The notes below the pieces were generated by a model. It saw nothing but the letters and a program-made list of their open reading frames with translations. It was not told the origin of the DNA and did not search any database. From Hydrogenophaga pseudoflava NBRC 102511 (lineage in GTDB: Bacteria; Pseudomonadota; Gammaproteobacteria; Burkholderiales; Burkholderiaceae_C): a stretch of 64,000 nucleotides of DNA. The position numbers and the translations under genes were made by a program. Below, one piece after another: positions 12,503 through 21,379 of the stretch. The stretch spans positions 1 to 64,000 of the forward strand of contig NZ_BCWQ01000020.1 of NCBI RefSeq assembly GCF_001592285.1, in the 5' to 3' direction. Numbering within the stretch: the stretch's first letter is position 1; every line of letters starts with the position of its first letter.

Positions 12503-13186
12503 ATGGGAACCCTCTACCTCGTGCGCCACGGCCAGGCCTCCTTCGGAGCCGCCGACTACGACCAGCTCAGCGACCTGGGCCAGCGCCAGAGCGAGCGCCT
12601 GGGCCGCTACTGGGCCGAACGCGGGCTGCGCTTCGATGCGGTCATCACCGGCACGCTGCGCCGCCACGCCCAGACCTGGGCCGGCATCGCGCGCGGCGCC
12701 GGGCTCGACTTGCCGCCGACCGAATGGCCGGGGCTCAACGAGTACGACAGCGGCGCGGTGATCCGCGCCATCCTGCCGCGCGGACAGGACCAGGCGCTGG
12801 GCGACCCGCACAGCCCCGAGGGCTACAAGGCACATTTCCGGCTGCTGCGCGACGGCCTGCGCCAGTGGATGGCCGGCACCATCAGCCCCGAGGGCATGCC
12901 CGCCTACACCGATTTCGTGCACGGCGTCACCAGCGCGCTGGAGCATGTGCGCGCGCACCACGCGGGGCAGAACGTGCTGCTGGTCTCCAGCGGCGGACCG
13001 ATTGCCACGGCGGTGGGCCATGTGCTGGGCCTGAGCCCGGACGCCACCATCGACCTGAACATGCGCATCCGCAACAGCGCGGTGACCGAGTTCCAGTTCA
13101 ACCCCAAGCGCCACCACCTGCTGACCTACAACACGCTGCCGCACCTGGACAGCCTGGCCTACAAGGACTGGATTTCCTACGCCTGA
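12503..13186 (+). CDS. Histidine phosphatase family protein
   Basis: This 227-residue cytosolic protein has the phosphoglycerate-mutase-like RHG motif in LYLVRHGQASFG (4-15) and a second conserved His near LLVSSGGPIATAVGHV. Family members are phosphohydrolases or mutases acting through a phosphohistidine; the substrate is unknown. It is divergent from the hybrid kinase across about 180 bp. That gap contains a small perfect hairpin (CCCGCAG-TCG-CTGCGGG) but no clear promoter. A repeat element follows the stop codon. Confidence 0.86.
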   Translation: MGTLYLVRHGQASFGAADYDQLSDLGQRQSERLGRYWAERGLRFDAVITGTLRRHAQTWAGIARGAGLDLPPTEWPGLNEYDSGAVIRAILPRGQDQALGDPHSPEGYKAHFRLLRDGLRQWMAGTISPEGMPAYTDFVHGVTSALEHVRAHHAGQNVLLVSSGGPIATAVGHVLGLSPDATIDLNMRIRNSAVTEFQFNPKRHHLLTYNTLPHLDSLAYKDWISYA

Positions 13187-13200
13187 TCAGACGGGCCGGC

Positions 13201-13271
13201 CGCCGGGCCGCCCCAAGGCCGGCCCAGCCCACTCGGGGGCAGCGACCCGCACAGCGGCGGAGCGTGGGGGC
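13201..13271 (-). repeat. Interspersed GC-rich intergenic repeat, copy 3
   Basis: Read on the minus strand it starts GCCCCCACGCTC, contains CGCTGCCCCCGAGTGGGC and ends CCTTGGGGCGGCCCGGCGG. It is nearly the same as the copy at 6667-6745 but inverted. It separates the convergent histidine phosphatase and creatininase genes. Confidence 0.65.
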
Positions 13272-14105
13272 TCAGTTGAACGCGGTCTGCTCGCGCAGGG
13301 TGTCGGGCGGCAGCTGGTCGATCTCCGCCAGCGCCTGGGCCAGCGCCCGGCCGGCCGCGTCCAGCAGCGCGCGCCCCTTCTCGGCCGTGGCCGCCGCCGC
13401 ATTGCCCACGGCGCCCTGCGGGTTGTAGTCCTGCATCATCCAGCCGAGCTTGGCGCTGCGGCCGTTGCCCAGCGTGGCGAACCGCTCGGCCCGGTCCTGG
13501 GAGGTTGAACGAAAGTACTCGGCCTTGTCCATGCGCACGCGCTGCGGGTGCAGCGCCAGCATCATCGAGGTCTCGATCTCGCCGGCGTGGATGCCGAAGC
13601 GATGTTCGTCGGCGCTGAACAGTGCATTCACGTCGTTCCCGGCCGAGTCGCGCAGCGGCAGGTTGAACCAGCTGATGCTGTAGACCAGCATGCCCAGCCG
13701 CGCGCGCAGGTCGCGCGCCACCAGGTCCAGCGCGCCCACCTGGCCACCGTGGCTGTTGAGCAGCACCAACTTCTTCACGCCGCTGGCGGCCACGGCCTCG
13801 CCGATCTCGGTCCAGACGCGCACCAGGGTGTCGGCCTTGAGTGTCAGCGTGCCGGCAAAGCGCGTGTGTTCGGGCGAGAAGCCGATGGCCTGGGTCGGCA
13901 GGAACAGCGCCGGCAGATCGGCCGGCAGGTGCGGCAGCGCCGCCGCCACCACGCCGTCCACGATGTCCGTGTCCACCGACAGCGGCAGGTGCGGCCCGTG
14001 CTGCTCGGTGGCGGCCACCGGCAGCACCGCGATGGCGCGCTCGCGGTTCAGCGCGGCGAAGTCGGCGGTGGACAGGTCGGACCAGTGGCGGATCGGGGCG
14101 TTCAT
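13272..14105 (-). CDS. Creatininase family protein
   Basis: This 277-residue protein has the creatininase/creatinine amidohydrolase metal-binding motifs. These are E34, H36 and D45 in ATEQHGPHLPLSVDTD, then LNSHGGQ, and the distal HAGEIETSMM glutamate. Family members are divalent-metal hydrolases acting on creatinine, on formamides in riboflavin/F420 or mycofactocin metabolism, or on unknown amides. No such pathway genes are adjacent, so the substrate is unassigned. The ATG at 14105 gives the standard family N-terminus. It lies downstream of cfa with a 25-nt gap and may be co-transcribed. Confidence 0.86.
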   Translation of the reverse strand: MNAPIRHWSDLSTADFAALNRERAIAVLPVAATEQHGPHLPLSVDTDIVDGVVAAALPHLPADLPALFLPTQAIGFSPEHTRFAGTLTLKADTLVRVWTEIGEAVAASGVKKLVLLNSHGGQVGALDLVARDLRARLGMLVYSISWFNLPLRDSAGNDVNALFSADEHRFGIHAGEIETSMMLALHPQRVRMDKAEYFRSTSQDRAERFATLGNGRSAKLGWMMQDYNPQGAVGNAAAATAEKGRALLDAAGRALAQALAEIDQLPPDTLREQTAFN

Positions 14106-14130
14106 GTGCCGGAGTGTAGGCCCGCGGATT

Positions 14131-15345
14131 TCAGGGGTACATCCAGCGCCGCGACCAGGGCAGGCCCTGCGCCGACTGGCCCGCCGGCCGGCACAGCACC
14201 TGGTAGAGCGCCACCTCGTCGTGCTCGAAGGCCCAGGCGCAGCCGGCCAGGTAGATGCGCCAGATGCGCCAGCGCGTCTCGTCCACCAGCGGCCGGACCT
14301 GCGCCGCGTGCGCTTCGAAGGCCTCGCTCCACAGCTGCGTGGTGCGCTGGTAGTGGCGGCGCAGGTTCTCCACGTCCAGCGCCTCCAGCCCGCCTTCCTG
14401 CAGGGTGCGCAGCACGGTGCCGATGTGCGGCAGCTCGCCGCGCGGGAACACGTAGCGGTGGATGAACTGGCCGCCGCCGTGACGCGTCTCGCCATCGTGC
14501 GCGTCGGTGCTGGTGATGCCGTGGTTCATGGCCCAGCCGTCGGGTTTGAGCAGTTCGCGGATGCGGCCGAAGTACGCCGCCAGGTGGTCCAGCCCCACGT
14601 GTTCGAACATGCCCACGCTGGTGATGCGGTCGAACGGGCCGTCGGCCACGTCGCGGTAGTCCTGCAGCCGGATCTCGACCCGGTCCTGCAGCCCGGCGGC
14701 GCGCACCCGCTCGGTGGCCAGGTCGAACTGGTTCTGCGACAGCGTCACGCCCACACAGCGCGCGCCGAAGCGCTGCGCCGCCCGCAGCACCAGCGCACCC
14801 CAGCCGCAGCCGATGTCCAGCAGGCGCTGGCCCGGCTGCAACCGGATCTTGCGCAGGATGTGGTCGATCTTCTTCTCCTGCGCCTGCTCCAGCGTCTCGT
14901 CGCCCTGCTCGAAGTAGGCGCACGAATAGACCATGCCCTCGCCCAGCCAGGGGCGGTAGAAGTCGTTGGACACGTCGTAGTGGTACTGGATCGCCTCGCT
15001 GTCGCTCTCGCGCGTGTGGCCGAAGCGGCGGCGGATGCGGCCGAGCAGGCCGGTGGTGGGCTGGGCGCTGGCCGCCAGCCCATGGGCCACCTCGACAATG
15101 TCTGACAAGCGCCCGTCCACGTCGACCAGGCCTTCGACATAGGCCTGGCCCAGAGTGTCCAGCCCGGGTTCGATCAGCAGCGGCCAGGCCGCCGCCCCGC
15201 GCACCCGGACCTCGACCGTCGGCGCCTCGCCCAGCGCGACCGCCGACGCACCGTCCGCCCCCCAGCGCAGGCGCACCGGCACGTTGGCCTCGCGCCGCAC
15301 CCGCTCGGCCCAGCTCTGCAGTGCCCGCTCCATCATCGAACCCAT
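14131..15345 (-). CDS. cfa: Cyclopropane-fatty-acyl-phospholipid synthase
   Basis: This 404-residue enzyme adds a methylene from S-adenosylmethionine across the double bond of unsaturated acyl chains in membrane phospholipids. The SAM-binding motif is LLDIGCGWGAL (175-185). HYDVSNDFY near 122-130, YFEQGDETLEQAQEKK (144-159) and SVGMFEHVG are family signatures. The N-terminal lipid-binding domain is complete and the length is typical. ATG 15345 is preceded by GGGAG at good spacing. It is divergent from the dsbD-like gene. Confidence 0.92.
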   Translation of the reverse strand: MGSMMERALQSWAERVRREANVPVRLRWGADGASAVALGEAPTVEVRVRGAAAWPLLIEPGLDTLGQAYVEGLVDVDGRLSDIVEVAHGLAASAQPTTGLLGRIRRRFGHTRESDSEAIQYHYDVSNDFYRPWLGEGMVYSCAYFEQGDETLEQAQEKKIDHILRKIRLQPGQRLLDIGCGWGALVLRAAQRFGARCVGVTLSQNQFDLATERVRAAGLQDRVEIRLQDYRDVADGPFDRITSVGMFEHVGLDHLAAYFGRIRELLKPDGWAMNHGITSTDAHDGETRHGGGQFIHRYVFPRGELPHIGTVLRTLQEGGLEALDVENLRRHYQRTTQLWSEAFEAHAAQVRPLVDETRWRIWRIYLAGCAWAFEHDEVALYQVLCRPAGQSAQGLPWSRRWMYP

Positions 15346-15466
15346 GGCGCATCTCCCGTGAGAACAACGCCCGGGTTGTAACATTTGCCGGCCGCTGCCG
15401 CACCCCTTTGAGGAACTTGGCGCGCCCGGCGCCCTCCTACCTCGGCGCCCTTCCACCCCACTCCCC

Positions 15467-17641
15467 ATGCGTTCACTGCCTGCTGTCCTCGCCCTCCTGC
15501 TGCTGCCCCTGGCGGGCTTCGCCCAGAACCTGCTCGGCGGCGACGCCACCGTGGTCAAGACCGACCAGGTGCGCGCCGAGCTGCTGGCCCACGCGCCCGA
15601 AGGCGCCGCGCCGGGCGCCAAGGTCTGGGTCGGCCTGCAGCTGACCCACGCGCCCGAGTGGCACACCTACTGGAAGAACTCCGGCGATTCCGGCCTGCCG
15701 ACCGAGCTGCAGTGGACCCTGCCGCCTGGCGTGACCGCGGGTGAGATTGCCTGGCCGACGCCGCGCAAGTTCCCCATCGGCCCGCTGGCCAACTACGGCT
15801 ACAACGGCACGGTGCTGCTGCCGGTGCCACTGACCGTCTCGCCCGAATTCCAGGGCCAGCAGCTGGACGTGAAGCTGCAAGCCTCGTGGCTGGTCTGCCG
15901 CAAGGAGTGCATCCCCGAAGAAGGCCAGTTCTCGCTGCGCATCCCGGCACAAGGCTCGACCGGGCTGAACGGCGCCGCTTTCGACGCCGCCTTCAACGCC
16001 GCGCCCAGAGACCAGGCCGCCGCCACCAGCGCGCTGGCGCCAGAAGCCGGCTTCCTGAACGTCTCGCTCGACACCCTGCCCGCCGCCTGGAAAGGCCAGA
16101 AGCTGGAGTTCTACCCAGAGCCCACCGGCCTGATCGACCCCGGTGCGCCCTGGACCCAGGCCTGGGACGGCGCGCGCTGGACCGCGAAGCTGCCGCTCTC
16201 GGCCCAGCGCGGCGACAGCCCGTCCGAAGTGGCGCTGGTGGTGGCGCAGGCCGACGCGCCCGGCGAAGGCCCGGGCCTGGCCGGCGTGCGCATGACGGTG
16301 CCGGTGCAGGGCGCCTGGCCGCCGGTGGCGGCCCTGCCGGCGGCCGGCGTTTCGCCCGCATTGCAGACCGCGCTGGACGCCAACGCCGCCCGCGCCGCCG
16401 CCGCACCGGCGTCCGGCGCCTCCTCGCTGACGCTGGGCGCCGCGCTGCTGGGCGCGCTGATCGGCGGCCTGATCCTCAACCTCATGCCCTGCGTGTTCCC
16501 GGTGCTGGCGATCAAGGTGCTGGCGTTCGCGAAACACTCGGACGACCGCGCCGCCCACCGCCGCTCCGGTCTGGCCTACACCGCCGGCGTGGTGGTCTCC
16601 TTCCTCGCGCTGGGCGGCCTGCTGCTGGCGCTGCGCGCGGCCGGCGAACAGCTGGGCTGGGGCTTCCAGCTGCAGAGCCCGGCCGTGGTGGCGGGGCTGG
16701 CGGTGCTGTTCACGCTGATTGGCCTGAACCTGGCCGGACTGTTTCAGTTCGGCAACGTGCTGCCCTCCGGCCTGGCCAGCCTGCAGGCCAGGAACCCGAC
16801 CGCCGACGCCTTCCTGACCGGCGTGCTGGCCGTCGCCGTGGCCTCGCCCTGCACCGCGCCGTTCATGGGCGCCTCGCTCGGTCTGGCCGCCACGCTGCCC
16901 GCGGCGCAGGCGCTGGCGGTGTTCGGCGTGCTCGGCCTGGGCATGGCCCTGCCCTACCTGGCCGCGAGCTGGTGGCCCGCCATCGCGCGCGCGCTGCCCC
17001 GCCCCGGCGCCTGGATGGAGCGTTTCCGCCAGTTCATGGCCTTCCCGATGTTCGCCACCGTGGTCTGGCTGCTCTGGGTGCTGGGCCAGCAGAGCGGCAT
17101 CGACGGCGCGGCCGCGCTGCTGATGCTGCTGCTGGCGCTCGCGCTGCTGGTCTGGTCGCTCGGACTGTCGGGCAAGGGGCGTGTGGTGCTGGGTGGCCTG
17201 TCGGCCGCGGCCCTGGTCTGGCTCGGCGTGGCCGTCGGCCCGAACGTGACCCGGCTGCAGGACAGTGGCCCGGCCACCGTGGCCGAAACCGGCGTGCAGG
17301 GCGTGAGCTGGCAGCCCTGGAGCGCCGACAAGGTGACCGCGCTGCAGGCCGAGGGCCGGCCGGTGTTCGTCGACTTCACCGCCGCCTGGTGCGTCACCTG
17401 CCAGTTCAACAAGCGCAACGCCCTGGCCGACGAGGGCCTGCTGCAGGACATGGCCGCAAAGAACGTCGCCCTGCTGCGCGCCGACTGGACACGCCGCGAC
17501 CCGGCCGTGACCGCGGCGCTGGCGCAGCTCGGCCGCAACGGCGTGCCGGTGTATGCGATCTACAAGAACGGCCAGCCACCGGTGGTGCTGACCGAGGTGC
17601 TGAGCGTGGGGGAGGTCAAGTCCGTGCTGCAGGGGCTCTGA
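15467..17641 (+). CDS. dsbD: DsbD-like thiol:disulfide interchange protein
   Basis: This 724-residue envelope protein moves reducing equivalents across the inner membrane. A signal peptide (1-19) is followed by a periplasmic domain of the DsbC/ScsB-N type with C144 and C148 (VCRKEC). About eight membrane helices follow, carrying the redox cysteines in LNLMPCVFPVL and ASPCTAPFMG. A C-terminal thioredoxin domain has W641-C642-V-T-C645. The order matches DsbD/ScsB reductases. The following gene encodes an exported redoxin and could be its partner. Whether it serves DsbC, cytochrome c maturation or a peroxide/copper defence branch cannot be told. Confidence 0.87.
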   Translation: MRSLPAVLALLLLPLAGFAQNLLGGDATVVKTDQVRAELLAHAPEGAAPGAKVWVGLQLTHAPEWHTYWKNSGDSGLPTELQWTLPPGVTAGEIAWPTPRKFPIGPLANYGYNGTVLLPVPLTVSPEFQGQQLDVKLQASWLVCRKECIPEEGQFSLRIPAQGSTGLNGAAFDAAFNAAPRDQAAATSALAPEAGFLNVSLDTLPAAWKGQKLEFYPEPTGLIDPGAPWTQAWDGARWTAKLPLSAQRGDSPSEVALVVAQADAPGEGPGLAGVRMTVPVQGAWPPVAALPAAGVSPALQTALDANAARAAAAPASGASSLTLGAALLGALIGGLILNLMPCVFPVLAIKVLAFAKHSDDRAAHRRSGLAYTAGVVVSFLALGGLLLALRAAGEQLGWGFQLQSPAVVAGLAVLFTLIGLNLAGLFQFGNVLPSGLASLQARNPTADAFLTGVLAVAVASPCTAPFMGASLGLAATLPAAQALAVFGVLGLGMALPYLAASWWPAIARALPRPGAWMERFRQFMAFPMFATVVWLLWVLGQQSGIDGAAALLMLLLALALLVWSLGLSGKGRVVLGGLSAAALVWLGVAVGPNVTRLQDSGPATVAETGVQGVSWQPWSADKVTALQAEGRPVFVDFTAAWCVTCQFNKRNALADEGLLQDMAAKNVALLRADWTRRDPAVTAALAQLGRNGVPVYAIYKNGQPPVVLTEVLSVGEVKSVLQGL

Positions 17642-17683
17642 CCCCGCAGCGTCGCCGTTTCAATCACCGACTGGAGATTCACG

Positions 17684-18310
17684 ATGCAACGACGCCCCTT
17701 CATCACCAGCCTCGCCGCCCTGGGCTCCACCGCCCTGCTGCCCCGCCTGGCCAGCGCCGCCGCCGTGATCGGCCAGCCGGCGCCGGACTTCCGCCTCACC
17801 GACACCACCGGCCAAGTGGTCAGCCTGTCGCAGTTCAAGGGCAAGACGGTGGTGCTCGAATGGAACAACCCGGGCTGCCCCTTCGTGCGCAAGCACTACA
17901 ACGGCAACATGCAGTCGCTGCAGAAGGACTTCACGCAGAAGGGCGTGGTCTGGCTGGCGGTCAACTCGACCGAAACCCAGAGCGGCGACTACCTCGAACC
18001 CGAGCAGCTGGCGCGCTGGATGCGCGACAAGGGCGCCAGCCCCACGGCCACGCTGATGGACGTCGACGGCAAGGCCGGCACCGCCTTCGGCGCCCGCGTC
18101 ACGCCCCACATGTACATCGTCAATGCGCAGGGCCTGCTGGTCTATGCGGGCGGCATCGACAGCATCCCGTCGGCGCGCGAATCCGACATCCAGAAGGCCA
18201 CCAACTACGTGCGCCAGGGCCTGACCGAGCTGCTCGCGGGCCAGCCGGTCAGCGTCGCCACCAGCCGGGCCTACGGCTGCAGCATCAAGTACAGAAGCGG
18301 CGCGGCCTGA
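17684..18310 (+). CDS. Exported redoxin (AhpC/TSA-like), probable Tat substrate
   Basis: This is a 208-residue thioredoxin-fold protein. QRRPFITSL at residues 2-10, followed by a hydrophobic stretch and ASA, looks like a twin-arginine signal. The redoxin domain starts at IGQPAPDFRLTD. The active site region is WNNPGCPFVRKHY with a single cysteine, C65, and no CxxC. A second Cys (C199) lies in YGCSIKY at the C-terminus, as in many redoxins of this group. It starts 42 nt after the dsbD-like gene with GGAG before its ATG, so the two probably form an operon. It is likely a periplasmic thiol peroxidase or reductase; the substrate is unknown. Confidence 0.82.
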   Translation: MQRRPFITSLAALGSTALLPRLASAAAVIGQPAPDFRLTDTTGQVVSLSQFKGKTVVLEWNNPGCPFVRKHYNGNMQSLQKDFTQKGVVWLAVNSTETQSGDYLEPEQLARWMRDKGASPTATLMDVDGKAGTAFGARVTPHMYIVNAQGLLVYAGGIDSIPSARESDIQKATNYVRQGLTELLAGQPVSVATSRAYGCSIKYRSGAA

Positions 18311-18326
18311 GCCCCGCCCGCGGCGC

Positions 18327-18602
18327 TCACTTCTTCCCGCGGGCGCCGCGCTCGTACTTGCGCCAGTAGGCGAACTCGTCCTCGTGGACCTCCAGGTCCA
18401 GCTCGGACACGCGCTGCTGCAGCCGCTCCTGCACGTCGGCCACGGCCTTGTTGTAGACCACCGGGCCGATCTCTTCGAGGAAGAAGCCCAGCAGGCCGCC
18501 CGCGGCGATGTTGCCGATGGGTTCGTCCATGTGTTCGCGGAAATAGCGCTCGATGGACTGGATCGCCTGGGCGCGCTGGTCCTTGGGCAGTTCGATGGGC
18601 AC
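18327..18602 (-). CDS. DUF2164 domain protein
   Basis: This 91-residue protein is recognisable as DUF2164 from PIELPKDQRAQAIQSI, then GNIAAGGLLGFFLEEIGP and a Lys/Arg-rich tail. The family is small, cytosolic and of unknown function. It lies 17 nt downstream of the DUF4287 gene and probably shares its transcript. It is convergent with the redoxin gene. Confidence 0.85.
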   Translation of the reverse strand: MPIELPKDQRAQAIQSIERYFREHMDEPIGNIAAGGLLGFFLEEIGPVVYNKAVADVQERLQQRVSELDLEVHEDEFAYWRKYERGARGKK

Positions 18603-18619
18603 GGAGGTCTCCGGGATGG

Positions 18620-18832
18620 TTATTGCTTGCGCGCCAGATGCCAGGCCACCAGCGCATTGGCGTGGCCATGGCCCATGGCGTGGTCGGCCTTGAGCAGCGC
18701 GACCAGCTCCATGTGCTTGCGGTCGCCTGCCCGGGCGAGGATTGTCATCCAGTGATCGATGGGCTGGCCGTACTTCTTCTCGATGGAAGGAAAGTACGAG
18801 GCGGGGCCCTTGACGCTTGCTTCGGTGGTCAT
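18620..18832 (-). CDS. DUF4287 domain protein
   Basis: This 70-residue protein matches the DUF4287 pattern. SYFPSIEKKYGQPIDHW is followed by a helical part ending HGHANALVAWHL. Family function is unknown. ATG 18832 has AGGAG at ideal spacing. A longer in-frame extension to 19054 exists but has no family similarity and was not used. It leads a two-gene unit with the DUF2164 gene. Confidence 0.85.
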   Translation of the reverse strand: MTTEASVKGPASYFPSIEKKYGQPIDHWMTILARAGDRKHMELVALLKADHAMGHGHANALVAWHLARKQ

Positions 18833-19052
18833 CGGTTGCTCCTGTGAGTGGTTGCCTGACACGACGAACGGTGCGACCCGTTTTCGACAGCGCGAAGAGA
18901 CCCCGCTTTTCAACGCCATTTCGCCCTTTTCCACTGTTCGGATGTGCCGAAGATGCCGGTGTGCCTCTTGCAGGGCGACCAAGGGCACAAGGGCCGGATC
19001 AGAGAACCCTGATTCAGCGACTCGGCCTTGTCGCCCGGAAGTGGGGTACGTC

Positions 19053-19256
19053 ATGTTGACTCAACTCAACACACCGGCGCATCAGCTGCGGTTTGCCTCG
19101 TTGTTCGATCCCGGCCGCGGGATCGCCATCCCGTGCGACGCCAGCGGCGAAGTGCGGATGGACGAACTGTCCGAGCGTTTGCGGAACGCCTACCTCGGCG
19201 CACGCGCACTGGTCGGCCGGGAGTATGCGCATCCCGTGGTCGAGACGCGGCACTGA
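19053..19256 (+). CDS. Small conserved hypothetical protein
   Basis: This is a 67-residue soluble protein. The central FASLFDPGRG, PCDASGEVRMDELSERLRN and ARALVGREYAHPVV look like a small conserved protein I associate with Burkholderiales, of unknown function. The start ATG at 19053 is preceded by GGAAGTGGGG. The surrounding 1 kb is less GC-rich than neighbouring regions. It is convergent with the gene at 19289-19762. Confidence 0.65.
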   Translation: MLTQLNTPAHQLRFASLFDPGRGIAIPCDASGEVRMDELSERLRNAYLGARALVGREYAHPVVETRH

Positions 19257-19288
19257 ACGGTTCTTCGCCGCCCGCGTGCAAAGAAGGA

Positions 19289-19762
19289 TCAGGCTTCGCT
19301 CTCTTTGCGAACTTTTTGACCGGCGAGCGACGCCAGGCGCTGCACCTGCCAAGCGAACTCCGGTTCGAAGGACCCCCGGTCCGTCACGGCACCGTAGCCG
19401 CCTTGGCCATAGACCATGGCGTAAGCGGCGTACTCCGCCGCCTGCAGGGCCTTGCCCGCCAGTGCATTGGCAACAGCGTATGTGGCGGATACGGCAGCGT
19501 GACCGGCACCGTCGATGGACTTCGACCCGGGGTGTTGATTGGCCAGGTGAAATGCTTGGGTGGCCAACGCTTCCAGGCGGGGCCGATCAATGCTGCCGCT
19601 GAGGAATTGCCCCAGACCGAACAGGCAGTCAGCCACGGCCGGCTCTTCGATGAAGTGTTTCACCCGAAGCACGCAGTCGTAGCCAAACTCCAGGCGCAGG
19701 CGCTCGTGGTCAGGCTCATTCAGTGCGAGCTGGGTGGCGAGGTGTTCGAGCGCTTGATTCAC
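19289..19762 (-). CDS. Alpha-helical hypothetical protein
   Basis: This is a 157-residue protein predicted from a GTG start at 19762 with a GTGGGGG purine-rich stretch upstream. It is helix-rich and soluble, with no signal peptide. Notable segments are FGYDCVLRVKHFIEEP, a run of Ala-rich helices (about 85-125) and AYAMVYGQGGYGAV. It loosely resembles immunity-type helical proteins, but I do not recognise the family. It is divergent from hemE, with which it shares a 129-bp upstream region. Codon usage is less GC-biased than hemE, which could indicate transfer. Confidence 0.55.
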   Translation of the reverse strand: MNQALEHLATQLALNEPDHERLRLEFGYDCVLRVKHFIEEPAVADCLFGLGQFLSGSIDRPRLEALATQAFHLANQHPGSKSIDGAGHAAVSATYAVANALAGKALQAAEYAAYAMVYGQGGYGAVTDRGSFEPEFAWQVQRLASLAGQKVRKESEA

Positions 19763-19891
19763 GGCGGCCCCCACTGGAACGGGTTGCGAGACCTGTCGAA
19801 TCCATGGCCATCGTATCCGTTGGCCCCGATCTGGCAAAGAACGACGCGGGATAATCGCTGATTCCTCCTGACGCCCGCACCGGACACCCCC

Positions 19892-20989
19892 ATGAGCTTT
19901 GCCCCCCTGCAGAACGACACCTTCCTGCGCGCCTGCCTGCGCCAGTCCACCGACCACACCCCGGTGTGGCTGATGCGCCAGGCCGGGCGCTACCTGCCCG
20001 AGTACTGCGCCACGCGCGCCAAGGCCGGTTCGTTCATGGGGTTGGCCACCAATGTGGACTACGCCACCGAGGTGACGCTGCAGCCGCTGGAGCGCTATGC
20101 GCTGGACGCGGCCATCCTGTTTTCCGACATCCTCACCGTGCCGGACGCGATGGGCCTGGGCCTGTCGTTCGCGCAGGGCGAGGGCCCGAAGTTCGCGCGC
20201 AACGTGCGCACGGAAGCCGACGTGGCGACGCTGGCCGTGCCGGACATGGATCAGCTGCGCTATGTGTTCGACGCGGTCACCAGCATCCGCAAGGCGCTGA
20301 ACGGCCGTGTGCCGCTGATCGGCTTTTCGGGCAGCCCCTGGACGCTGGCCTGTTACATGGTCGAAGGCGGCGGCTCGGACGACTACCGCGCGGTCAAGAG
20401 CCTGATGTACAGCCGCCCGGACCTGATGCACCGCATCCTGGCGATCAACGCCGATTCGGTGGCGACCTATCTGAACGCGCAGATCGACGCCGGCGCGCAG
20501 GCGGTGATGATCTTTGACAGCTGGGGTGGTGTGCTGGCCGACGGCAAGTTCCAGGACTTTTCGCTCGCCTACACGAAGCGCGTGCTGGCGCAGCTCAAGC
20601 GCACCGACGCCGCCGGCACCGTCATTCCGCGCATCGTCTTCACCAAGGGCGGCGGCCTGTGGCTGGACGACATGAAGGGTCTGGACTGCGAGGCGCTGGG
20701 CCTGGACTGGACGGTGAACCTGGCCAAGGCGCGCGCCGCGGTGAGCGACAGCAAGGCGCTGCAGGGCAACATAGACCCGAACGTGCTGTTCGCGCCGCCC
20801 GAGGCGATCGACCGCGAGGTGGCGGCCGTGCTGGAGAGCTTCGGCACGCCGCACCAGGGTGCCGGCACGGGCCCGACGCACATCTTCAACCTGGGCCACG
20901 GCATCAGCCAGTTCACGCCGCCGGAGCATGTGAAGGTGCTGGTGGACGCGGTGCACGCGCATTCGAAGCGCCTGCGCGCGCAGTCTTAA
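19892..20989 (+). CDS. hemE: Uroporphyrinogen decarboxylase
   Basis: This 365-residue cytosolic enzyme of haem biosynthesis decarboxylates the four acetate side chains of uroporphyrinogen III to give coproporphyrinogen [18 protein letters not shown] (24-38) contains the substrate-binding arginines. [27 protein letters not shown] and the C-terminal NLGHGI motif are all present. Length and motifs are standard. A hairpin follows the stop, then a long AT-richer spacer before priA. Confidence 0.96.
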   Translation: MSFAPLQNDTFLRACLRQSTDHTPVWLMRQAGRYLPEYCATRAKAGSFMGLATNVDYATEVTLQPLERYALDAAILFSDILTVPDAMGLGLSFAQGEGPKFARNVRTEADVATLAVPDMDQLRYVFDAVTSIRKALNGRVPLIGFSGSPWTLACYMVEGGGSDDYRAVKSLMYSRPDLMHRILAINADSVATYLNAQIDAGAQAVMIFDSWGGVLADGKFQDFSLAYTKRVLAQLKRTDAAGTVIPRIVFTKGGGLWLDDMKGLDCEALGLDWTVNLAKARAAVSDSKALQGNIDPNVLFAPPEAIDREVAAVLESFGTPHQGAGTGPTHIFNLGHGISQFTPPEHVKVLVDAVHAHSKRLRAQS

Positions 20990-20998
20990 GACTCCATC

Positions 20999-21020
20999 GG
21001 CCCGGAAGCCGCGCCGGGCC
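20999..21020 (+). terminator. Hairpin downstream of hemE
   Basis: GGCCCGG (20999-21005) pairs with CCGGGCC (21014-21020) across an 8-nt loop. No U-run follows, so it is at best a weak or Rho-assisted terminator. Confidence 0.35.
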
Positions 21021-21285
21021 TAGCGGAGCGCCGCCGGAACCCCGTGTCAAGCCACCCGGCGCAAATTTTTCTGAAAAACAGCGCTTGACAGGCCTTGGTT
21101 ATGCACAAATTTTTTGCTGCGGTGCAGAAGGTACATTGCATCACCATTGCCCACTACCCCGGAGGGGTTGGTTTTGCAAGTCATTGATTTCATTGATCTT
21201 TGTGGTTTGCCATTTTTACGGGCAGTTTAAGAAAGCCCTTGATTTACAAGGGTTCCCGCGCCTGCAAACACATCTATCAACAAAG

Positions 21286-21294
21286 TTATCCACA
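21286..21294 (+). promoter_or_regulatory. Perfect DnaA box
   Basis: TTATCCACA matches the consensus DnaA box exactly and lies 86 bp upstream of the priA start. A single box upstream of a replication-restart gene suggests DnaA control of priA transcription. With only one box and no dnaA/dnaN nearby it is not evidence for an origin. Confidence 0.45.
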
Positions 21295-21379
21295 GAAAAT
21301 CTGGACAGCTGTGGAAGCCTTGACAAATCAATGACTTACCCGGCTTTTCGACAGTTCAACTGAGGAAAAAGCGCCAAAT

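Larger units (their letters stand above)
20990..21379. other. 390-bp AT-richer intergenic region between hemE and priA
   Basis: No gene is apparent. The segment is much more AT-rich than its surroundings. It contains a TTGACA (21084-21089), a perfect DnaA box, and short repeats such as CATTGATTTCATTGATC around 21183-21199. It must contain the priA promoter, although no ideally spaced -35/-10 pair could be picked out. Confidence 0.5.

Noticed and set aside
20990..21379. Possible replication origin
   Set aside because: Only one DnaA box was found and no dnaA, dnaN or parAB genes are nearby.
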